In this document: in pieces, positions 34,747 through 42,696 of the stretch
How the letters are laid out: each line of letters starts with the position of its first letter
Numbering within the stretch: the first letter of the stretch is position 1
Assembly: GCF_003634215.1 (NCBI RefSeq)
Contig: NZ_RBWX01000010.1
Location: 62,001-126,000 of the forward strand
Direction of reading: 5' to 3'
Length of the DNA stretch: 64,000 nucleotides
Origin: Sphingosinicella microcystinivorans
GTDB taxonomy: Bacteria > Pseudomonadota > Alphaproteobacteria > Sphingomonadales > Sphingomonadaceae
Program-made: the position numbers and the translations under genes
Notes under the pieces: model-generated
Seen by the model: only the letters and a program-made list of their open reading frames with translations
Databases searched by the model: none
Told to the model about the DNA's origin: nothing

Positions 34747-35705
34747 TAGGCCGCCTCCCGCTCGCCGGTGTCGACGGACACCGCGAGCTGGTCATGTTCG
34801 GGCATGAAGCTGAGCAGGTAATCGGCGGCCTTGCTCGCCTGGGACGCTGCGCGGACTATGGCACGATTGTCTTCGCGCAGGACGTCAGCCCATGAGGCGA
34901 TGTAATCGGCGTGGCGCACGGTCGGCACGATGCCGAGTGCAGCACAGCAAAATGCCGCTGAAATCTCCGCGACCAGCTCCTCGAAGGCGTACTTCCGGGA
35001 ACCGAAGGAGCCCGAGAGGTCGCGGTTCAGGCGGTGCGGCGCCCCACTGGCGTGGGAGCATTCATGCAGCGCCGTTCGATGCCAGTTGATCGGCTCGAAG
35101 AATGCCTGGGACGGCGGGACCATGACATAGTCGAGCGCTGGCACATAGAAGGCGCGGTCGCCGCCGATGCGGAAGTCGATTCCGCTTGCCTTGATGAGCG
35201 CCTCGACCCTTGGCTCGACCAGGCCGGGCGCGGGCGGCGGAGCGGCAATGGCGAGGTCTTCGGGCAGGCCTTCGCATTGCGCCAGGTTGAAGACCGTGAA
35301 TCGCTTGAGAAAGGGGATGGCCTGGGCGTCCTCGCCGGTCTCGCGGGCGCGCCGCTTTTCGTCATCGGGAACGAAACGGTCGGCGTAGACGACGGTGATG
35401 CCATGCTCGCCCCGGCGGACATGGCCGCCGAGCGAGAGGGCCTGGCGGAAGGTCAGCCAGGTTTGGCAGGGGAAGCCGTGCTGGATGACGGCGCCCCAGA
35501 GGATCAGAACGTTGATGCCGGAATATTGCCTGCCGGTCGCGGCGTTCTTCGGCATGGCGAGTGGCGCCTTGGCCGCTGCTGTTCCCCAGGGCTGGACCCA
35601 GGGAAGCCGGCCGGCTTCCAGCTCGGCGAGGATCCTGCCGGTGACTTCATCATAGAGGCTCGTCCGGTCGGGGCCGGAACGGGCGCGTGTATCGTGTCTG
35701 GACAT
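34746..35705 (-). CDS. ArdC family antirestriction protein
   Basis: The 319-residue protein has the N-terminal ssDNA-binding ArdC domain (SLYDEVTGRILAELEAGRLPWVQPW, read as ILAELEAGRLPWVQPW, then NAATGRQYSGINVLILW). A C-terminal zinc-protease-like domain with HRTALHECSHASGAPHRL (HExxH) follows. ArdC proteins protect incoming DNA from restriction during conjugation. It begins the minus-strand backbone block, with the strawberry-notch gene overlapping its stop. Three GC-rich hairpins lie directly upstream (35798-35863), which is typical of leading-region genes that may be expressed from single-stranded DNA. The protein is full length. Confidence 0.9.
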   Translation of the reverse strand: MSRHDTRARSGPDRTSLYDEVTGRILAELEAGRLPWVQPWGTAAAKAPLAMPKNAATGRQYSGINVLILWGAVIQHGFPCQTWLTFRQALSLGGHVRRGEHGITVVYADRFVPDDEKRRARETGEDAQAIPFLKRFTVFNLAQCEGLPEDLAIAAPPPAPGLVEPRVEALIKASGIDFRIGGDRAFYVPALDYVMVPPSQAFFEPINWHRTALHECSHASGAPHRLNRDLSGSFGSRKYAFEELVAEISAAFCCAALGIVPTVRHADYIASWADVLREDNRAIVRAASQASKAADYLLSFMPEHDQLAVSVDTGEREAA

Positions 35706-35797
35706 CGCGGGTCTCCGCGACGGGCGCCGGAGGCCTCTCCTCCAGCCCTCAACCCGTCACGGAAAACCCGGCCGGCACTCTCACTCTTGGGGGCGTT

Positions 35798-35863
35798 GCG
35801 GGGTCTCCCCGCAGAAGGGGTCGGCCGAGACGACAGGCTCGGCCGCAGGGGAAGGCTTTCCCC
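35798..35863. repeat. Three consecutive hairpins upstream of ardC
   Basis: GCGGGG-TCT-CCCCGC (35798-35812), GGCCGAG/CTCGGCC (35823-35844, 8-base loop) and GGGGAA-GGCT-TTCCCC (35848-35863) are all perfect stems. They lie 94-158 bases before the ardC start, inside the 242-base gap to the SF2 helicase gene. Possible roles are a ssDNA promoter of the kind known in conjugative leading regions, an origin of transfer, or a terminator for the helicase operon. Confidence 0.65.
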
Positions 35864-35947
35864 ACCACCCATTTCCAGATCACGGCTTTGGTGATCCCAG
35901 TCTACAGGCCGCTCACTTCCAATTATCAAGCATCATAGGTCCAATCG

Positions 35948-38900
35948 TCATACGCTGCCGATGATCCGCAGCTTCATCGCGCGGGTCTCCAACAGATACG
36001 TCTCGACCCCGGCCAACAGGTGCAAGCCCTCTTCGGTGATTGCTGCGCGGGAGAGACCCGGCTGCACAATCCTGACGTCGAACTCGTAGCGATAGTCCTG
36101 CCAGCTCGCTTTCAACTTTTTGAGGAACGCAGCGGTGCCTTGCTCGAAGCGTGAGCTTTGCCCCTTGTCCAGGCGCAGCTTCTCGCGCTTCAGCATGTGG
36201 GTGAACATGCGGTTGGGACGGTCTCGCCAGCGCGCCGACTTCTGCGCCTGTCCGCAGACCTCATAGAGATCCTTGACGCGGGCGCCGGGCGTCGCAGCGC
36301 TCGAATATTTGCAGTGATGCAGCGTGACCTGCACAAGGCCCTCGGTGACGCGGAGCGTGACCACATCGGCGATTTCCCCGGCGCCGTCGTCGTCGAAGAT
36401 CAGGTCATAGGCGTCGCCATCGGCGAGCAGCGTGTCGATCACGCGCCGCTGGACGGAGTCGGCGCGTTTCTCAGGGCCTTGGGATTCGGCTCGGATGTTG
36501 GTCTTTGACCAGTCCCACACCTCGATCCGGTCGGCGGGATAGGGCTCGACCGCTTCACCCTCCGGCAGCGCGTAGAGATGGCTGTAGATGAGGAGAGAGC
36601 CATCGCCGAAGTCGATCTGGGGGGAATCGTCACCGAAGGACTCGGACAAGGAGTTTACCTTGCCGCCGATCCTGATGGTGGCCTTGGGACCGGCGCGCTG
36701 CGGATAGCGGGCGCCGCCATCGCTGAACACGATCTCGAACTCGGCGACATGGGCGTCGCTGCGTACCGCGAAACGCAGCGGACCGTTTCGTTCGTGATCA
36801 AGAAGCTCGATGTCGCATTCGGTGAACAATACCGGCTGATCGCCGAAGCTGATCTCGACGCGATCCTCTAGCTGCACCAGCAGCGACTCCGGCCAGTGAA
36901 TCGCGACGGGTGGAACAGCGGGTCGCTCGCTGATCTGTCGAGGCCGCATGGCGCTCTTGAAAACACCATCCGTCGTGATGCCGGGGTCGTTGACAGACCG
37001 GCCGATGTCCTCGCACCATTCGATCCAGTCGGTGAGATCGCGAACGGGCGAAATCGACCAGAACTTGCCCTTTGCCGAGCAGCCATGGGTGGCCGGCACG
37101 CCGTCGAGAAAGCCCGTCGCGAAGACATTGTTCTTGATTCTGGACTGGGACTTGGCGGTGTCGAGGCCATCGGCGACGTCGACGCCCATATACATGGAGT
37201 AGCGCACGCCGCGCCCCTGATGATGGGTGAGGCCGAGGTTGCGCAGGATCAGGCGCTTGAAGCCATGCAGGCTGCGGAACACCTCTTCGCCTTCGACACG
37301 GCGGGTGGATTCGCCGCACACTGTTTTGGCCAGCTTGTCATAAGGCGCCTTCGCCGAGCTGCTGATGTAAAGGAGGCCCTTCGTCTGGTCCCAATGCATC
37401 ATGTGCAGGTCCCAGATGACGTTGGTCGCATGCTGCGCGGTCGTCCATCCGGCCTGCTCCTCCGAACGGGTGACGAAGATGGCCACGCGCTGGTGCGGAT
37501 TGATCTTCATGCCGAGATAGACGCCGGGATTGTAGAGGTCTTCGGCGCGCAGCGGCTCCCAGGCGTCGCACGAGGTTCGATAGACCACGGCATTCATCTT
37601 CGGTTCGAGCGTTTGCAGCGGAATGTCGCTGAGATCGCCGACGAAACCCTTGAACATCTCGGCACGCCGAGCTTGCCGCTCGATGCGCGCGCTGCTGAGC
37701 GCCTCGACCAGCGCGTTCCAGTCTGCATCTTCGGCGTAGAGTTTCGCCAGGGAGCGGTCGATGTCGTCAACGCCGGTATTGGCGATCACTGTCGCGTCCC
37801 CGAGCGTCGGATCCTGGCGGGTGAAGCGACCAACGAACTGGATGGTGACGGCAATGCTCTTGTGTGGGTCGTGGAGCCCCGCGATCTTGAGTTCGGGCAG
37901 ATCGAAGCCTTCACCCAGCATGTCGACGCAGACGATGAGCCGGCTGTCGAACCGCCGAAGCGCGTCCAAATTCGCGCGCCGCTCGCGCGTCGCCTGCTGG
38001 CTATGAACGAGGACAGGCCGAAAATCCGGAAACAGGGCGGTGTAGAGCTGATGCAACGCCTTGGCGCGGTCGATCGTGGAGCAGCGCGCCATGGCGAGAT
38101 GATTGAGGCCGGAATCGAGATCGGCTCGTAGAACCTCTCCGAGCTTTTCGGCGATCGCCTGATCGGCATCGGCCTGATCGAGGCCGAAGACAGCCTCGAA
38201 GCGGATCGGTTTGAAATAACCTTCGGCCTGCGCCTTCTTGAGGGGGTAGGTGTAGATGAACTCGCCATCGACCCGCCGGCCATCTTCGCGAAATGGCGTG
38301 GCGGTGAACTGAACGATGGGCAATGGCGGGTCACGATCGACGAAAAGGCCGCGAAAGCGCGCCCAGGTCGGCGCGCCAATATGATGAGCCTCGTCAATGA
38401 ATAGGGCCGACGCGCGGGCCGCCATTCGCTCCTGAACGGGCGCTTCGGCGCGGCCGGCGATCTGCATCGTGGTGACCACGACATTCGCACTGTCGAATAT
38501 CTGGTCCACGTCCGCGGCGCTTGTCGGGATATGGGAGAGGCGCATGACTACCGGGAAAGCGGCGGAAGCGTCGAGGCAGTCCTGGTGCTTGAGGACGCCG
38601 AAGGTCTCGAATTTTCGGGCGATTTGCTCGCGCAGCGCATCGGTCGGGACGACGACCAGCAAGCGCTCGAACCGCTGATGGGCGTTGAGCGCGAGCATCG
38701 TTTCCGTCTTTCCGGTGCCCGTCGGCATGACGATGGTGGCGGGCTCGGTCGAGCGTGTGGCGTGGGCAAGCGCGGCATGGAGCGCGCCGATCTGTGGGCG
38801 GCGCAGCCCGGGCACCGCCGGTCGGCCGTTCTCGGCGGGGCGGCTTTCCCGCAGGTGGAAAGCGTCCTGCCATGAGGCCGCGACAAGGGCGAGGCGTTCG

Positions 38901-39289
38901 CCGCGCGCGGCCGCATCGAGCGCGGCGATGTCGGTCGGCGTGATGTTGATCCATCGGCCTTCGCCGAGTTCCAACGCCTCGGCGATCTTGGAAGGCTCCG
39001 ACGCGCCCGGCACCAGGAGGATGAGGTCGGCTTCCAGTCGCGTGGCTGTCCTGGCGCTGATGATCTTCAGCGTTTCGCCGGATTTCAGGCTTGCCTCATA
39101 TCCGTTGACACGTCGGATCGAAAATGGCCGGAGCCGGCAGGTTTCGCGCAACGCGGGGACCGCCAGTTGCCGCACCGGGCTCCCAAGCACCCTGCCGTCG
39201 ATCGCAAGGCGCGGGGGAAGCAGCAGCGAGACCTCCTCGTGGAAGAGGTCGTCCTGGACGGAACTGGCAGGACGGTTGCGGGGTGCCAT
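35948..39289 (-). CDS. SF2 DEAD/DEAH-box helicase with possible C-terminal nuclease-like region
   Basis: The 1113-residue protein has Walker A PTGTGKT (residues 189-195), Walker B IDEAHH (about 285), motif III VQFTATPF and motif VI QFVGRFTRQDP, an SF2 restriction-helicase core. A long C-terminal part (about 560-1113) is not recognised. Within it, Asp975 (IADVVTLRV) is followed 19 residues later by HHCK994YS, a spacing that recalls PD-(D/E)XK nucleases with the acidic residue replaced. It is the last gene of a minus-strand operon after the AddA-like gene (14-base gap). A GAGG ribosome-binding site precedes ATG 39289. Role is inferred as DNA translocation in defence; no named system was identified. 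Confidence 0.75.
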   Translation of the reverse strand: MAPRNRPASSVQDDLFHEEVSLLLPPRLAIDGRVLGSPVRQLAVPALRETCRLRPFSIRRVNGYEASLKSGETLKIISARTATRLEADLILLVPGASEPSKIAEALELGEGRWINITPTDIAALDAAARGERLALVAASWQDAFHLRESRPAENGRPAVPGLRRPQIGALHAALAHATRSTEPATIVMPTGTGKTETMLALNAHQRFERLLVVVPTDALREQIARKFETFGVLKHQDCLDASAAFPVVMRLSHIPTSAADVDQIFDSANVVVTTMQIAGRAEAPVQERMAARASALFIDEAHHIGAPTWARFRGLFVDRDPPLPIVQFTATPFREDGRRVDGEFIYTYPLKKAQAEGYFKPIRFEAVFGLDQADADQAIAEKLGEVLRADLDSGLNHLAMARCSTIDRAKALHQLYTALFPDFRPVLVHSQQATRERRANLDALRRFDSRLIVCVDMLGEGFDLPELKIAGLHDPHKSIAVTIQFVGRFTRQDPTLGDATVIANTGVDDIDRSLAKLYAEDADWNALVEALSSARIERQARRAEMFKGFVGDLSDIPLQTLEPKMNAVVYRTSCDAWEPLRAEDLYNPGVYLGMKINPHQRVAIFVTRSEEQAGWTTAQHATNVIWDLHMMHWDQTKGLLYISSSAKAPYDKLAKTVCGESTRRVEGEEVFRSLHGFKRLILRNLGLTHHQGRGVRYSMYMGVDVADGLDTAKSQSRIKNNVFATGFLDGVPATHGCSAKGKFWSISPVRDLTDWIEWCEDIGRSVNDPGITTDGVFKSAMRPRQISERPAVPPVAIHWPESLLVQLEDRVEISFGDQPVLFTECDIELLDHERNGPLRFAVRSDAHVAEFEIVFSDGGARYPQRAGPKATIRIGGKVNSLSESFGDDSPQIDFGDGSLLIYSHLYALPEGEAVEPYPADRIEVWDWSKTNIRAESQGPEKRADSVQRRVIDTLLADGDAYDLIFDDDGAGEIADVVTLRVTEGLVQVTLHHCKYSSAATPGARVKDLYEVCGQAQKSARWRDRPNRMFTHMLKREKLRLDKGQSSRFEQGTAAFLKKLKASWQDYRYEFDVRIVQPGLSRAAITEEGLHLLAGVETYLLETRAMKLRIIGSV

Positions 39290-39303
39290 CGATCGCCCTC
39301 GCT

Positions 39304-42300
39304 TCAGGCCGCCATGGCCTGGGCCGAGGGCGAGACGGTGATGATGGCACCGGTCGTCATCAGCACGATCAGTCCGCGCTCGGCGCCGGTCATGTCGAGA
39401 TAGGCGCGGACTTGCGAGCGATAATGATCGAGCGTCTGGGGATCGGGGTTCACGTCGCTCTTCCAGTCGATGATGACGACTGGGCGACCCTCGGCAGTCA
39501 AGGTCAGCGCGTCCGCGATGCCAGCGGTCGCCGTCTCCTCGCTCTCATCCGCGCGGGCGGCGTAAACGGGGAACTCGGCCAGAAGCGCCGGGCGCAATGC
39601 CGCGATCTCGGGCAGAGCCAAGGTCCGCATGACACAGCCCGCCAGCTCCTCGGGTGAAAGACCCGTCGCCGGATCGGCAACGGGCGAACGGCCGAGCGCC
39701 CTGATGAGCACGTCGGCGCGTTCGGTAAGGGCCGGCGCGACCGCATCGGTTTCTCCGGTCAGGACTTCCTCCATGAGCTTATGGAGGATCAGCCCGCGCT
39801 GGCGGCCGCCCTGGACCGCGACTGCCGCCTCAAGTTCACGCGGCTGGTCATCGCCCGAGCCCATCCAGATTCCGGCCTCTTGCTCCTGGAGCAGGGCGCC
39901 GGACGCGCTCTCGTCGCGGCTCGGCGCCAGCCAGACGAGGCGCGTCTGCCGGGCGGCGATGGCCGCAGCCTGGGCCACGAAAATGTCGCGCGTCTGGGTG
40001 TTGCCCGCGCCAGCGCCGGCGACTGCCTCCCCGAGCGGCAGATGCGAGACATCGAGGCCGGGCAGATCGGCAAGCGACAAATCGAGCAGGCCGATCCAGG
40101 CCGATCTTGAGGGTGTCGTATCGAGCCGTGGCAGAACGAGGAGTTCGCGGGCGCGCGTCGCCGCGACATACCAGAGCCGGATGCGTTCGCGATCCAACTC
40201 GTCCTTTTCCGCCTGGCGCGCGGTCTCATAGCCCTCGGGCGCGACGCCGAGAACCGGGCAATAGAATGTGTCGGTCAGGCGGTCGATCGCCGCGCTGTCG
40301 GGCGCCATGACGCTCGTCATGGTGTTGACGGGGATGACGATTGGCCATTCGAGGCCCTTGGCCGCGTGCATGGTGAAGAGCGCGACGGCTTCTTCCTGCG
40401 CGTCGGGCCGGCCTTCCACGGCGCGCGCCTCGTCGGTCCAGGCTGCGGTCATCGCTTCGGCGAAGGCGCGAAGGCCGCGCACGGCGTAACCCGTCGACAG
40501 GCTCAGATACAGATCGACATTGGCGAGCGCGCGTTCGGCCTGGCCGCGATGACGCTCGAGGAGGAGGGGCCGAACCCGCATCACGTCCACGGCCTGCGAG
40601 AGAAGCTCGTGCGGCGTCGTGCTGTTGCTGCGGCGGTAGAGCGCCTGCAGCTTCTCGATGATCTCGCGTGCGAGCGGATGAGCGATGGCGCCAGGATCGA
40701 CGCCGAGATCGAGACGAGGAATCCGGTCGGGCTGTTCGTCGGAACGCGGCAGCGCCCAGATGATATCCAGAAGTTCCTCTTCTGTGAGGCCGACCAGGGG
40801 GCCGCGCAGCAGCGCGCCGAGCGCCAGCGTATCGCGCCGGTCGGCGAGAACGCGGGTCAGCGCGATCAGGTCCTGGACCTCCTGCCGGCGGAAGAGACCC
40901 TTGCCGGCCTGTGTCGCCACCGGAATGCCGCGACGCTCCAGCGCCTCCTCATAGCGCCACAGTTCGGCGCCGGTCGGCGCCAGCAGAGCGATGTCGCCCG
41001 GCTGGCAAAGACGTTCCGCGCCGCTGCGCCGGTCGATGATGGGCTGGTTGCCGATCAAGCGCGCGCACAGTTCGGCTACGGCGTCGGCTTCGGCGTCGCG
41101 CTGCTGCTCGGCACTGGCCTTGCCGTTTTCGTCGGCGACAGCGATGTCGAGCGCCGCGACGCACAGGCCGTCGCCGGGATCGTCGTGAAACGGGTCGAGG
41201 GCGGTGAAACCGGGTTGGCCATCCGCCGATAGCACCGGCTCGAAGCGCTCATTGACGAAAGTGAGGATCGACGCGCAGGAGCGGAAATTGGTGGAGATCG
41301 ACAGCAGGCTGTCGGGATCCTGAGCATGAAAGGCGTCGCGCGCTTGCACATAGGCGCCGACATCGGCGCCGCGGAAGCGATAGATCGCCTGCTTGGGGTC
41401 GCCGACGAGGAAAAGTGCACCCGGACGGATCCGGAACCGGGTCCAGTCAGGATCGCCATCGACCGGCTCGCCGCACAGCCGCCAGAAGATTTCGGTTTGC
41501 AGGGGATCGGTGTCCTGGAACTCATCGACCAGGACGCGCGCGAAGCGCTGTCCGAGTGCGCGGCGGACATCATCATGGTCGCGCAGCAGATCGCGCGCGG
41601 CAAAGATCAGATCATCGAAGTCGAGCTGGGCGCTCGCGCGCTTGTGGTCGCGATAGCGCTGCAGGATCGGACGCGCCTCCTCGATCAGCGCCGCCAGAAC
41701 CTGGCTGGCCGCCGCCTGAAGAAGCGAAGTCCAGGCATCGCAGCAGGCGGTGTAGTGGCCTTCGGCGGCGATGTTCAGCCGCTCACCATCTGCTTTGGAG
41801 AGGCCCGCGTGCTTCGCTGCTTCGGTCCATTTGCCCTTCTTGCGATAGCAGGCGAATGTGCCTGCCTTGGTGCAGAGATCCGAGTGCGGACGCGAGGTCA
41901 GAAGCCCAACCAAGCCCGAGGGCGTCGTGGGATCGGGACCAACCGTCAGCGCGGTCGCCATCTCGGCCAGCCGCTCGACGATCACGACGGTTTCCGGCTC
42001 GGTCTCCGCCGCTCCGCTCATGAAGGCCGCGAAATCCGCCGTCGCCTGCCGGAACGCCGTCAGATGACCGTCGAGCGGGGAGACGGGCGGCGCCGCGAGG
42101 GTGCGGCGGCGCCGCATATTTTCGGCGATCTTATGGACGAGCGCCACGGTTTCACCGGGGCTGTGGAGCACCATTTCGGCAAGGATGCCGCCTTGGTCGC
42201 CGGACAGACGCTCCCGCAGCCAGCCATCGACGATCTCAAGGAAGGTGAGATCGGCCTGATTGCGGTCCATGACGCCGGCGCCGGGATCGATGTCGGCTTC

Positions 42301-42696
42301 GGCCGGGTAGGGCTTGATCAGGCGCTGGCAGAAGCCGTGAATGGTCGAGCAGGTGATTTCGTCGATCGCGGCGCTCGCGGTCGCGAGATTGTCGCGCTGC
42401 ACCCGCGACAGGCCTTCGGGCAGCGCCACGCGCAGCTCGGCCGCGATGTCGCCGGCCGAGAGGTCGGCGACAATTTCGCGGACGCGCGAGAGAAGCTCGC
42501 TGGCCGCCAGCTCGGTGAAGGTGACGGCGGCGATGGCCCGCGGAGCGACGCCCTCGGCGAGCATGATGGCGATGCGTCCGGCTATGACGGCGGTCTTGCC
42601 AGAGCCCGCGCCGGCTTCGACCAGGATCGACCGATCATGGAGGCTGATCGCGTCGCGGCGCGCGCCGTCATCCTTGAGGGCCACGCTGCTCATCAT
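39304..42696 (-). CDS. AddA-like UvrD helicase with C-terminal RecB-type nuclease
   Basis: The 1130-residue protein has an SF1A helicase core with Walker A EAGAGSGKT (residues 27-35), Walker B VLVDEFQDTDP, motif III FLVGDPKQAIYRFRGA and motif VI WYVAATRARELLVL. A C-terminal PD-(D/E)XK nuclease follows, with Asp1062 (GIADAL), Asp1077-Trp-Lys1079 (IIDWKSD) and a following QVRAYL motif. This is the AddA architecture. It overlaps the end of the AddB-like gene by 4 bases. A housekeeping addAB would normally stand alone, whereas here the pair is tied to an SF2 helicase and a small basic protein next to BREX, which points to a defence role. ATG 42696 or 42693 are equivalent starts. Confidence 0.85.
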   Translation of the reverse strand: MMSSVALKDDGARRDAISLHDRSILVEAGAGSGKTAVIAGRIAIMLAEGVAPRAIAAVTFTELAASELLSRVREIVADLSAGDIAAELRVALPEGLSRVQRDNLATASAAIDEITCSTIHGFCQRLIKPYPAEADIDPGAGVMDRNQADLTFLEIVDGWLRERLSGDQGGILAEMVLHSPGETVALVHKIAENMRRRRTLAAPPVSPLDGHLTAFRQATADFAAFMSGAAETEPETVVIVERLAEMATALTVGPDPTTPSGLVGLLTSRPHSDLCTKAGTFACYRKKGKWTEAAKHAGLSKADGERLNIAAEGHYTACCDAWTSLLQAAASQVLAALIEEARPILQRYRDHKRASAQLDFDDLIFAARDLLRDHDDVRRALGQRFARVLVDEFQDTDPLQTEIFWRLCGEPVDGDPDWTRFRIRPGALFLVGDPKQAIYRFRGADVGAYVQARDAFHAQDPDSLLSISTNFRSCASILTFVNERFEPVLSADGQPGFTALDPFHDDPGDGLCVAALDIAVADENGKASAEQQRDAEADAVAELCARLIGNQPIIDRRSGAERLCQPGDIALLAPTGAELWRYEEALERRGIPVATQAGKGLFRRQEVQDLIALTRVLADRRDTLALGALLRGPLVGLTEEELLDIIWALPRSDEQPDRIPRLDLGVDPGAIAHPLAREIIEKLQALYRRSNSTTPHELLSQAVDVMRVRPLLLERHRGQAERALANVDLYLSLSTGYAVRGLRAFAEAMTAAWTDEARAVEGRPDAQEEAVALFTMHAAKGLEWPIVIPVNTMTSVMAPDSAAIDRLTDTFYCPVLGVAPEGYETARQAEKDELDRERIRLWYVAATRARELLVLPRLDTTPSRSAWIGLLDLSLADLPGLDVSHLPLGEAVAGAGAGNTQTRDIFVAQAAAIAARQTRLVWLAPSRDESASGALLQEQEAGIWMGSGDDQPRELEAAVAVQGGRQRGLILHKLMEEVLTGETDAVAPALTERADVLIRALGRSPVADPATGLSPEELAGCVMRTLALPEIAALRPALLAEFPVYAARADESEETATAGIADALTLTAEGRPVVIIDWKSDVNPDPQTLDHYRSQVRAYLDMTGAERGLIVLMTTGAIITVSPSAQAMAA

